Positions 8,546 through 17,017 of a DNA stretch of 30,316 nucleotides are shown here, in pieces. The translations under genes and the position numbers were made by a program. The stretch spans positions 1-30,316 of the forward strand of contig PUNP01000672.1 of the NCBI GenBank assembly GCA_003551785.1, read 5' to 3'. Below the pieces are notes generated by a model. It searched no databases, was not told the DNA's origin, and was given only the letters and a program-made list of their open reading frames with translations. Each line of letters starts with the position of its first letter. Position 1 is the first letter of the stretch. This DNA comes from Candidatus Brocadiaceae bacterium. Its GTDB lineage: Bacteria > Planctomycetota > Brocadiia > SM23-32.

Positions 8546-9685
8546 ATGCTTTTTTTAAGTCGATATAAATTCTGGATAGGTATCGGGGTAGCTATCTTGC
8601 TTAGTTTTTTATTGTTGTTTTTTGTATGGCTGCCGAGTTCACGTGATAATCGCCGGAAAATTGATGAAATTCGACAGGTCTCCCAGGAGTTAGAAAGAAC
8701 GGCGCGTGGAGAAATAAAAGATGAAAGATGGATAGAAAAACAAAAAGAGTTGAAAGCTGAATTGCAATCTGTCAGGGAGAGGTTGAGGGCATCTGTAAGG
8801 GATTATTATCCCAGGCTCAGAGAACTTTACGATGAAGATGATGCTTTCGGTGAGGATGTGATTTCAGAGTTCTGGCTTTTTCAAGACACATACGAAAATA
8901 AAATGCAAGATTTGAAAAAAAGTGTTGAGGACAACGTGCTTTACGTTTCCTCTCCTGACTTCTTAGTGCTGCGTTCTCTGGATGATTATTTAGAAAGCCC
9001 ACCGGATGAATTAAGAATAATCGAAATGGAATATTGGGTGCAGAGAGCCATAGTAGATAAAATAATCGGTATGAATGAACTGGTTATGACGGTTCCCATT
9101 TTTCACCATCTCAATATTTTAAGGCAACACTCTCAAGAAACGGCAGAACGTGATACTGACAGAAGAACTCCCAGAAGGACCTTTGAGAGAGATGAGGGAT
9201 TAAACGATGATGAGCCAGCCCTTGCTTCAATGGCCCGATTTCATAAAGAGCAGGAATTATTCGATATCTGGCCTTTTGAACTGTCCGTAACTTTGCCTTT
9301 CAGGAATGTGGCTGATCTGCTGGAAGAATTCGCCCGCAGCCGTTCGCGAATTGAGATCGTTAATGTCGAGATCGAGAGAGAGAGAGTTTATTGGGAAAAT
9401 ATACTGGATTTCGAGACAGAGGAGGACGATGAAGATGCACAGATTGACCGTGAGGCGGCCTGGAGAGATAGAGATATCGAGCGTGAGATGCTTAGAGACA
9501 TTGAGCGTGAGGATCCCAGGAGGAGAAGGACTGAGGATATGCCGCGTGACGGTGAGCCTGAACAGAGGATAGACCGCCGGACCTTCCGTGTTCCGGAAGA
9601 ACTTGTAAAAATAAAAGTTATAGGATACCTGCCTGATTATAAGGGCTATCCGGAACCGGAAGAAGATAACGAACAAAGACGCTAA
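8546..9685 (+). CDS. PilO-like inner-membrane protein
   Basis: 379 residues from ATG 8546 (GAG at 8535-8537 is a modest ribosome site; an in-frame TTG at 8540 is the alternative). A short cytoplasmic N-terminus precedes one membrane segment (about residues 8-28) and a periplasmic coiled coil to about residue 80. Later, WPFELSVTLPFRNVADLLEEFARSRSRIEIVNVEIE has the strand-helix-strand pattern of the PilO/GspM ferredoxin-like domain. Two linkers are extremely rich in Asp, Glu and Arg. In type IV pilus and type II systems PilN and PilO form the periplasmic link between the cytoplasmic ring and the secretin. Position directly after the PilM-PilN fusion supports this role. PilO identity rests on topology and context, not on a strong sequence signature. 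Confidence 0.65.
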   Translation: MLFLSRYKFWIGIGVAILLSFLLLFFVWLPSSRDNRRKIDEIRQVSQELERTARGEIKDERWIEKQKELKAELQSVRERLRASVRDYYPRLRELYDEDDAFGEDVISEFWLFQDTYENKMQDLKKSVEDNVLYVSSPDFLVLRSLDDYLESPPDELRIIEMEYWVQRAIVDKIIGMNELVMTVPIFHHLNILRQHSQETAERDTDRRTPRRTFERDEGLNDDEPALASMARFHKEQELFDIWPFELSVTLPFRNVADLLEEFARSRSRIEIVNVEIERERVYWENILDFETEEDDEDAQIDREAAWRDRDIEREMLRDIEREDPRRRRTEDMPRDGEPEQRIDRRTFRVPEELVKIKVIGYLPDYKGYPEPEEDNEQRR

Positions 9686-9735
9686 TTACTATATTAAAGC
9701 TTACATTCACGTTCCCGTTTGGGGGAAAATTGTTT

Positions 9736-11091
9736 ATGGTTGTACATCAAAAAGGTTTTTTTCTTAGAAATTTCGAGAAAATAATCTCCGCTGTTATTGC
9801 TCTGTTCATATTGGTTGCTTTAGGCTATGTTGTGAATGTAAACAGAGCCGTTGAGCTTAAGGACCTGTTGGATCGAATAGAGGAAAGTAAAGTTATTATA
9901 GACAGAGGTGCCGGTGAACCCCCTGAAGAAACAATCCCTCCTTATGAAAGCTTATGGGCTAAAAGAACGGAAGTGCGCAGTCCTGAAGAATTCGCCAGTG
10001 TTTTTTGGCCTTCTTTCCCCGAATATTATCCTGAGTTCGTCGCCGGCACTGGAAGGGAATATGTATTAGAATTTACAGATCCAATTTATGATAATACCAT
10101 CGAAATTGAGGTGCTTGAGGGAGAAAATGTTCTGTCTTTAGAAGATATTGCTCACCCCCACCCTCTGTATGGAGATGAATCGCGTATGGTTATAAATACC
10201 GGCTCAGGTGAGGGACGGGTCAGGGTTGTGGCCAAAGGTGGTGGAAAAACTCATATACGCGAGATCGTTACCGATGAGGCCATCGATGTGCCGCCAAGTC
10301 CTCCGCTTAATCTCGCTGCTAAGTTTACACGAGGGAGAAAAAAGTTGCATTTCGAACATAATCCCGAAAACGAAGAGGGAGTTGTCGTCGAAGAATATGA
10401 GATATTCAGAAAAAGAGCACGGGATATCTTAAGCAGTTTCGAATTAGTGGATACCGTCACTGTGCAGGCTGATGAACTGTCTTCTGATGCAAGGGAAGCT
10501 TTACGGGAAGCAGGGAAAAGCCCCGCTGAAAGCCGTGATGCTGTAGAGCGTGATATTGATATTGATATTGATGCAGAGGGCGTGCTGTACGTTTGGGAAG
10601 AAACGGATGTGAATCCGGAAGAGCTCTATCTCTACAAAGTCAGGACTGTAGGCCTGAAGTCAAATCCCAGAAGGAGTGATTTTACTGATTTGCTCCGGGT
10701 CGAAACGCTGCCTACGAATGATTTTCGCTTATGGGACTTCATAGGCGATGAGTTGGAATTTGAGCTTGCCTTTGAAACCGACCGTGTAATGGAAAAAGTG
10801 CAGATTGAAAACGTGCTGGGTGATCGGGTGGGAATTTCTGTTGAAGACCGCAATGAGGATTATCCCATCGATACTTCATGCTTAATAATTGATTTCCATA
10901 GTCAGGTAAGACGTATAATATATGTTGATCCTAAGAAAAGAATTAAATCCCTGAGCAGGGATTTCTGGAGAACCGGAAGTGATGATGATTACCCATGGGA
11001 ACCCGAAGATATTGCTGATGAAGAGACAAGAGAAGAGTGGGATCGGGATCCTGAACTTGATCCTTATGGAGGCTTTAGGGACCCGGACTAA
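9736..11091 (+). CDS. Single-pass periplasmic protein with FN3-like region, pilus-like operon
   Basis: 451 residues from ATG 9736, which has GGGGGA 9 nt upstream (TTG 9730 is too close to it). One membrane segment (about residues 16-34) is followed by a large periplasmic part. The middle contains PPSPPLNLAAKF and later EEYEIFRKR and LYLYKVRTVGLKSNPRRSDF, a pattern typical of fibronectin type III beta sandwiches, split by an acidic insert. The C-terminus is rich in Asp, Glu and Trp. Position between the PilO-like and secretin genes suggests a role like PilP, bridging the inner-membrane complex to the secretin, but I see no PilP lipobox or HQ-type signature. Specific function unknown. Confidence 0.65.
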   Translation: MVVHQKGFFLRNFEKIISAVIALFILVALGYVVNVNRAVELKDLLDRIEESKVIIDRGAGEPPEETIPPYESLWAKRTEVRSPEEFASVFWPSFPEYYPEFVAGTGREYVLEFTDPIYDNTIEIEVLEGENVLSLEDIAHPHPLYGDESRMVINTGSGEGRVRVVAKGGGKTHIREIVTDEAIDVPPSPPLNLAAKFTRGRKKLHFEHNPENEEGVVVEEYEIFRKRARDILSSFELVDTVTVQADELSSDAREALREAGKSPAESRDAVERDIDIDIDAEGVLYVWEETDVNPEELYLYKVRTVGLKSNPRRSDFTDLLRVETLPTNDFRLWDFIGDELEFELAFETDRVMEKVQIENVLGDRVGISVEDRNEDYPIDTSCLIIDFHSQVRRIIYVDPKKRIKSLSRDFWRTGSDDDYPWEPEDIADEETREEWDRDPELDPYGGFRDPD

Positions 11092-11119
11092 ACTAACTAA
11101 TTATTCTTTTTTCTTTTAA

Positions 11120-11271
11120 TAAGTCCTCAGTGAACCATGTCTCGTTTTTTATGTATGAACGCTGGGTCCTCCGTTTGCCGTTGCCGGGAACATGGGCGTA
11201 CCCGACCGCATGTTATCTGTGAGGACGAGATTTTCGCGTTTCCTCGGGAGAGGTGGTTCACTGAGGACTTA
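11120..11271. mobile_element. MITE-like inverted-repeat element, copy B
   Basis: A 152-bp non-coding element with perfect 18-bp terminal inverted repeats: TAAGTCCTCAGTGAACCA at 11120-11137 and its complement at 11254-11271. The ends match copies A and C. If one more base is counted at each end, the flanks TTCTTTTA and TTCATTTT agree at 6 of 8 positions, a possible decayed target duplication. The element lies inside the pilus-like operon, and its right half is in frame with the giant gene, creating a false upstream extension (ATG 11192). Confidence 0.8.
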
Positions 11272-11320
11272 CTTCATTTTAGTTTTATTGGTTTTATTAT
11301 TGATTATAAGGGGTTTTATT

Positions 11321-14300
11321 ATGAAAAGAAGAAAAGAAATATCTAAAAAATATTTTACTTTTTGTTTTCTTGCCGTACTGCTTGTTCTCTTTTTTATTTC
11401 AACTGATCATATCTGCATAAGTGATTTTGATGTCCTCGAGGATGCTAAAGCACAGGAGGGTCTCTCGGAATCCCAGCAAATAGAGCGATTGCTTGATGAA
11501 GCACTAAGTCGTGCAAGACACGGACATTTAGAAGCAAGCAATGCTTTGCTCCAAATTGTGAAAGAACATTCCGAATACGGAATCGAAGATTCTGTCGCCG
11601 GCAAGTTGAGTGAAGTTGAATCTGAAATAGAGAAGGTTAGGGCGATGGTGCCTGATTCGGAAGCCGGGGCTAATGCCTTGATTGATGAAGCGAAAGATGC
11701 TGTGGAAAGATACGATTTCGAAACCGCCGATTTCAAACTTAATCTTGTAATAGCCAGTGATGTTCTAACTTACTTCCCTGAGCTCTATGTTGAAATTCAG
11801 GAGGTTGCAGAGGAACGGGAAAACCTGCGGCGCACTATGGCACCCCAGAAGGAAGAAGCACAAGAATTTCTACGCCGGGCAGAAGAAGCTATTGATGCGG
11901 AAAAACCTGAGTTGGCGCAAGAGTATATCAGCAGGACTGCCGAGCTGGAGGTTTTCCGTGCCGATGGCGAACTTAGGGAATGGGCGGAACTACTGGCCCT
12001 TGAGGCGGAAGAGTTAGAGGTTGAACTCTCTGCTGTGAGTGAAAAACGAGAGAGAGAGGAACTTAAAAGATATGCCGATGCCCGTGTTGAGAAAATCCAG
12101 GATGAAATTAATGCTCGTAATTTCCACAATGCAGCCGTTTTATTGGATGAACTGAGAAATTCTGAAGCATACGAACTCGAAATAGATGATATTGTCGATG
12201 TCGTAGAAATGCTGGATAAGCAACTGATTGAAGCAAGAAATCTCTGGGAGAATCAATTGCAAACAGTTGCTGATCTCATTGATGAAGCTGAAGAATTAAT
12301 TGAGTCTTATAAACTCGATGAAGCCAGGGGAATCCTGGAAACTGTTAAGAATAAAGATATCTATGAAGATGTCCCTGAATTGCAGCATTCTGTAGATGTC
12401 CTGCAGAAAATGCTGGAAGAGAGGCATGAGCATTTTTATGAAGAGCGCAGAGTGGCTTTGGAACTGCTGGAAGCAGCAGAACAAAGAATACTTGAGTATG
12501 ATTTTGAGAGTGCCCGGGACTTATTAGCGGATGTCGAAAATTCAGCTGTTTTCGATACCGATGAAAAGGTTGCCGCTGAGTTTGAAAGACTTTCCGAAAA
12601 GCATGAACATCTAAAAGAGGACCTTGAGAACAGAGAGGAACACTTAATGCAACTCCTGGCCGAAGCTGAAGATGCTATCCAGGAACAGGATTTCGAGGCG
12701 GCCGAACAAATTATCACTGATGTAGAGTATTCAGACGAGTACGATCTCTTGCCGGCAGTTCAGGAAAATTGGCGGAGTGTTTCGGAAAAATTACAGACAG
12801 AAATGGCTTACTGGCATGATGTTGAAGCCGAGAGGGATAGAATCCACAGCCTTTTGGATGATTTGAATGACTATATTGAATCATACCAATTTGACTATGC
12901 CAGTGATGTTATTGAAGAGATAAATGCTTCGCCGGCATTAGCTCATTATGAGGAATTACAGACACGATTGGACAAGGCTGAAAGTAAATTGGAAGATGCG
13001 CATTCAGAGTATATGGCTGCAATTGAAGAACTGGAGCATTTGATGGAAGAAGCAGGAAACGCTTTAGGGAATTGGCATTTTGCCAAAGTACGTGACATAT
13101 TACGTGAAATACACAAGATGGAGGTTGACCATCTGCCTGAAGCGTGGCAAAGTAAACTCGATAATTTTGAACTTGAATTTGCCGCTGAAACGCTGGAGGC
13201 TGCTGATAGGCGGGCGGCGGTTTCTAACAAATTGGCAGAACTTCGAAATGCCATACGGCAGTGGGAATTTGAACAGGCCGAGCGCATTTTAGATTCGCTT
13301 TCCGATGACGATATCGTCTTTGCTTTCCCCGCCTTAAAACGCCAGTTAAGCCTTTTAGAAAAAGAATATGCAGAGTCGATAGAAGAGGCAGAGGCACGCA
13401 TCGCTGAAGCAGAGGATATGCCGTTGGATGTTCCGGAATTGCCGGATGAGGATGATTTAATTCAAGAAGACCCCCCGGATGTCGATGAACAGCGAGTCAT
13501 TGCCGAGGCAGAACAGACTCTGGAAAGAGTTTATACCGTAAAAACTATGGAAGATTATGAGACTATATTATCTGATTTGAGAAATTCAAAAAAACAGCTC
13601 CAACAACTTGAAGTTGAGCCTGACCGGGAGGTGGATGATCTGATCAGTGATATCGGGGATGCTCTGCATTATGTTAATTTCCGCCTGAATGACTACTATG
13701 CTTTTTTCGATCTGCTTGAAGAATCTGCGAATATGGCAGAACAATTATTTTTTGATGACGCTGTCGAAATCCTTGATATGGCTATAGAGTTTTCAGATGA
13801 TCAATATCTTGCTTTTGAATCCGCACCTGATATCGAGTTACCATATTATGGTGAGCTGAGCGAGAGTGTTATTGATGATATTGCTTCTGCTAAGGATAAG
13901 TGGAGTAAACTCTATAATTCTGTACTTACCGTACAAACACAGTTTGACAATATTAGACGGTTTATTAACGAAGAGGACTTTGACAGTGCGGAATCCGAGC
14001 TGGAGAAAGTTTTCGATCAGCCTGCTTATGAAAAAATTGAAAATTTGAAAACCCGGACTCAGGAAATTCAAACGGAACTGGAAACCGCTAAAGAAAAGAT
14101 CGCCATCGACAGATTAGCTCAGCGAGCTCAGGAATTATTTGAAGAGTTCAATTCGCAAGTCAGCAATTTGAAGTATGCAGAGGCTGAAGCTACTTTGAAG
14201 GCGATTGAAAAGAGTGAAGCTTATCAAGAGTTGGATTGGGTGGAAGGTGAGTTCTCCCGCGCCGAGCAAACCCTTTCCAAAACTCGTGAGGCTCAACAGA

Positions 14301-16969
14301 TGTGGCACGATGCTATAACTGCTTATGAAGAGGGAGATTATCCAGAAGTTGTTAGTAATGTCCAAAACTTTAAAGATGTCAATATACATGTTGATCCGAA
14401 GTTGGATTCTGAAGCCTCCCAGTTGGCTTTAGTATCTGAAGCAGTCATGGAGATGTATTCAAATATCTTTGCTGAAGCCGAAACTCTTAAGGAGGACGGA
14501 GAATATGAGGGGGCTGAAGAACTCTTCCAGGAAATTGTCGATGCCGGAATAAAACTGCGTGATGAACTCGAAGTGCTCGCTGAAGAACGTCTTGAAAGTG
14601 TAAGGGCTTTAATTGCGGAACGTGATGAAGGTAAATTGCGTACAGCTCGCCAAGAGCAAAAGCAAAAAATTCTGGAATCGGTTGATGCCGCTTTGGAGAA
14701 AACTCAGGCAGCGAAGACTCGCGAACAGTACCGTGCGGCTTTGGAAGTTCTAAATAAAGCTCATGAGCAGTTGAAAGAGTTTAATCCACAGAATGGTAAT
14801 GATGTCGAGACCAGGTTGGAAGAATTAAGAAAAATGACTCGTTATGTCGAATCTCAGTTAGCGGCATTTGATGAAATTGATGATTTACTGGCACAAGCTG
14901 CTGAATACGTGCATAAAGGCGAGCTGAGCAGCGCGGAAGAATCATTAGACGCTGCATTGAGCCTTGCTGACGATAAAGAACTTGAGTTGGAAGAGGCCCA
15001 ATTATCTCTAAAACAGGATGTTATCAGTGCCGTAAACGAGGCGTATATTGCCGAAAACCCGGATGCCCGTCAGTATCATCTTGCTATTTTGGAACAGTTG
15101 CAGAAACACCATTCTGCTAATAACTTTCATATCGCCAGGGAATTGTATAACATCCTGGATGGCCACGGCGATATGCGGTTGTTTACCATCCAGGAAATAC
15201 ATACGCTTGATGATATTGAACAGGATGTTGTTCAGTTTGAAGATACGGTTGCCACCCATTCAGAGACCCTGAATGATTTGTTTATGGAAACGGAACAGCT
15301 TGTCGAAGATGGGAAGGGACTGCAGGCTTTGAAAAAATATCAGGATATGTTGTCTTATATCGAGCAGAGTAAACTTCCGGCTGCACGCAGGATAGAGTTC
15401 CTCCAGAACTTCCTGGAAGTAGCACGGGAACTACCCAAAGCACTTGCGGAAAAGGCCCTTGAATTGGACGAGGACCCTGAAAAGTTCATTGAGAGGATAC
15501 CCGGGGAAGATGTTCTTATTGAGGAAATTGCAGCGCTCCGACGTGAAAAGATGATTCACAACAATTATGTTTTAACTGCAAGGCATTATCTGGAAGGGGA
15601 TGTTGATGTTGCCGGAGAGTATGCAGCACAAACTCTTCGTCATATAGATGAAGACTTTACTATTGAGCGGTTATTTGCAGAGAATGTTGTATATGAAAAA
15701 TATATACCGGTTGTTCAACAGGAAATTAATGCCGGTAAATTTGAACCGGCTCTGGAGAAGTTAAGTACCCTGATGGATACAACGATTTATTCAGAAGAAG
15801 CAGATGTGAAAGACAAAGTTGATAAATTAATGGCTGAAGCTGTTCTGGAAAGAGATATAGCTTTAGCCCGAGCTTATATAGATGAAGCCGAGCAGCTTTA
15901 TCAGGTGGATGAAATCGGTGAGGCTCGTCGCCGGATGGAATCGTTGAGAGATTTGGATTCTTATGAACTATTCCCGGATGATATACGGTCCGAAGCTGCT
16001 GTGCTGGATTCAAATATTGCCTTGCGTGAAAAGGCCTTAATCTTGCGAAAGCAGGCGTACAATGATATAATGATCATGCTTGATGCCGCAGAAAGGAAAT
16101 TTGAAAAAGGTGATTTTGAATCCGCAATAGTTCTTTTGGACGATGCAAGGTCTATGAAGGAGTACATGCCTGAGGCCTATCGCCCCGAAGAGCGCGTGGC
16201 TGAAATCTCTGCTTTGGTCGAAGATTATAAAAGATTCAAAAAGGAAGCAGTGGATACGGCCTACGGTATCTTGGATGAGGCTCATGAGCTTTTTGAAGAC
16301 GGTTACTTGGAGCGGGCGGACGATAAAATAAGTGAGTTGAGAGAGCATGAAGCCTATGCCCTTTCTTCTGACCTCCAGCAGGAAGTTGAAGAACTAAGCC
16401 GCCGAATAGCCGCAGTGCCTGAGCCTGATTTTGACCTTGATGGTGATGAACTTGTTGCGCTGATAGGGATGGTAGAGTCCGCCGCACAGGCTGAAGAAAA
16501 GTTATTAGCTTTGTTGGATGAGATCGAGGAGCTTTTAGAGACTAATGAATTGGATGAAAGTGCCCAACGCTTAGACGAAATAGAGGATTTAGATGCTGCT
16601 CATGAAATCTCATCTGTCAATAATAAAATGAAGGATTTGAGGCAGGATTATCAATGGAGAAGGGCCCGTGAAGAAGCAGAATCGATTTATGCTGAGATTG
16701 ATAATTATATCGATGGGAGACGCTATTTAAAGGCCCGGAAAAAGGTTGTAGATGCGACTGAAAGTCGCTTTTTTGACAAATTCGCTGATTTCAGGGATAC
16801 TATAAAGCACTATGAAGAGGTACTGTCTGAGGTCGAAAATGATGCCCAGACTCTATATGAAACTGCTGTTGAAGCTTATCGCGAAGATGATATGGATAGA
16901 TTGGCTGAATTGCTCGAAGAACTGAAGAGTAAATACAGGAATACCCAATTTTATCTTGAGCATCTTTGA
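11321..16969 (+). CDS. Giant acidic helical-repeat protein of the secretin operon
   Basis: 1,882 residues from ATG 11321, chosen because AAGGGG lies just upstream and the residues begin a signal sequence (MKRRKEISKKYFTFCFLAVLL...). The frame is open further upstream only because it runs into MITE-like copy B. The signal could be cleaved after AKA (about 44) or serve as an anchor. Nearly all the rest is helical and very acidic, built of degenerate repeats with a core like EAExxIxxYDFExAxxIL. The first ten repeats start near 11489, 11678, 11867, 12083, 12275, 12464, 12653, 12851, 13040 and 13232, mostly 63-64 residues apart. A Pro/Asp-rich linker follows (about 13417-13500), then more divergent units to the C-terminus, with another linker near 16410. 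I see no Cys after the leader. The helix-turn-helix pattern resembles TPR-type scaffolds. No known family recognised; likely a periplasmic scaffold, or a surface protein if exported (inference). Confidence 0.88.
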   Translation: MKRRKEISKKYFTFCFLAVLLVLFFISTDHICISDFDVLEDAKAQEGLSESQQIERLLDEALSRARHGHLEASNALLQIVKEHSEYGIEDSVAGKLSEVESEIEKVRAMVPDSEAGANALIDEAKDAVERYDFETADFKLNLVIASDVLTYFPELYVEIQEVAEERENLRRTMAPQKEEAQEFLRRAEEAIDAEKPELAQEYISRTAELEVFRADGELREWAELLALEAEELEVELSAVSEKREREELKRYADARVEKIQDEINARNFHNAAVLLDELRNSEAYELEIDDIVDVVEMLDKQLIEARNLWENQLQTVADLIDEAEELIESYKLDEARGILETVKNKDIYEDVPELQHSVDVLQKMLEERHEHFYEERRVALELLEAAEQRILEYDFESARDLLADVENSAVFDTDEKVAAEFERLSEKHEHLKEDLENREEHLMQLLAEAEDAIQEQDFEAAEQIITDVEYSDEYDLLPAVQENWRSVSEKLQTEMAYWHDVEAERDRIHSLLDDLNDYIESYQFDYASDVIEEINASPALAHYEELQTRLDKAESKLEDAHSEYMAAIEELEHLMEEAGNALGNWHFAKVRDILREIHKMEVDHLPEAWQSKLDNFELEFAAETLEAADRRAAVSNKLAELRNAIRQWEFEQAERILDSLSDDDIVFAFPALKRQLSLLEKEYAESIEEAEARIAEAEDMPLDVPELPDEDDLIQEDPPDVDEQRVIAEAEQTLERVYTVKTMEDYETILSDLRNSKKQLQQLEVEPDREVDDLISDIGDALHYVNFRLNDYYAFFDLLEESANMAEQLFFDDAVEILDMAIEFSDDQYLAFESAPDIELPYYGELSESVIDDIASAKDKWSKLYNSVLTVQTQFDNIRRFINEEDFDSAESELEKVFDQPAYEKIENLKTRTQEIQTELETAKEKIAIDRLAQRAQELFEEFNSQVSNLKYAEAEATLKAIEKSEAYQELDWVEGEFSRAEQTLSKTREAQQMWHDAITAYEEGDYPEVVSNVQNFKDVNIHVDPKLDSEASQLALVSEAVMEMYSNIFAEAETLKEDGEYEGAEELFQEIVDAGIKLRDELEVLAEERLESVRALIAERDEGKLRTARQEQKQKILESVDAALEKTQAAKTREQYRAALEVLNKAHEQLKEFNPQNGNDVETRLEELRKMTRYVESQLAAFDEIDDLLAQAAEYVHKGELSSAEESLDAALSLADDKELELEEAQLSLKQDVISAVNEAYIAENPDARQYHLAILEQLQKHHSANNFHIARELYNILDGHGDMRLFTIQEIHTLDDIEQDVVQFEDTVATHSETLNDLFMETEQLVEDGKGLQALKKYQDMLSYIEQSKLPAARRIEFLQNFLEVARELPKALAEKALELDEDPEKFIERIPGEDVLIEEIAALRREKMIHNNYVLTARHYLEGDVDVAGEYAAQTLRHIDEDFTIERLFAENVVYEKYIPVVQQEINAGKFEPALEKLSTLMDTTIYSEEADVKDKVDKLMAEAVLERDIALARAYIDEAEQLYQVDEIGEARRRMESLRDLDSYELFPDDIRSEAAVLDSNIALREKALILRKQAYNDIMIMLDAAERKFEKGDFESAIVLLDDARSMKEYMPEAYRPEERVAEISALVEDYKRFKKEAVDTAYGILDEAHELFEDGYLERADDKISELREHEAYALSSDLQQEVEELSRRIAAVPEPDFDLDGDELVALIGMVESAAQAEEKLLALLDEIEELLETNELDESAQRLDEIEDLDAAHEISSVNNKMKDLRQDYQWRRAREEAESIYAEIDNYIDGRRYLKARKKVVDATESRFFDKFADFRDTIKHYEEVLSEVENDAQTLYETAVEAYREDDMDRLAELLEELKSKYRNTQFYLEHL

Positions 16970-17017
16970 TTATACAATCGGTAAATTACTTGTTTTAGAA
17001 GAACGGGAGATAACATT

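Noticed and set aside
11489..13420. Tandem DNA repeat in the giant gene
   Set aside because: The repetition is at protein level only; the nucleotide units are too diverged to count as a DNA repeat.
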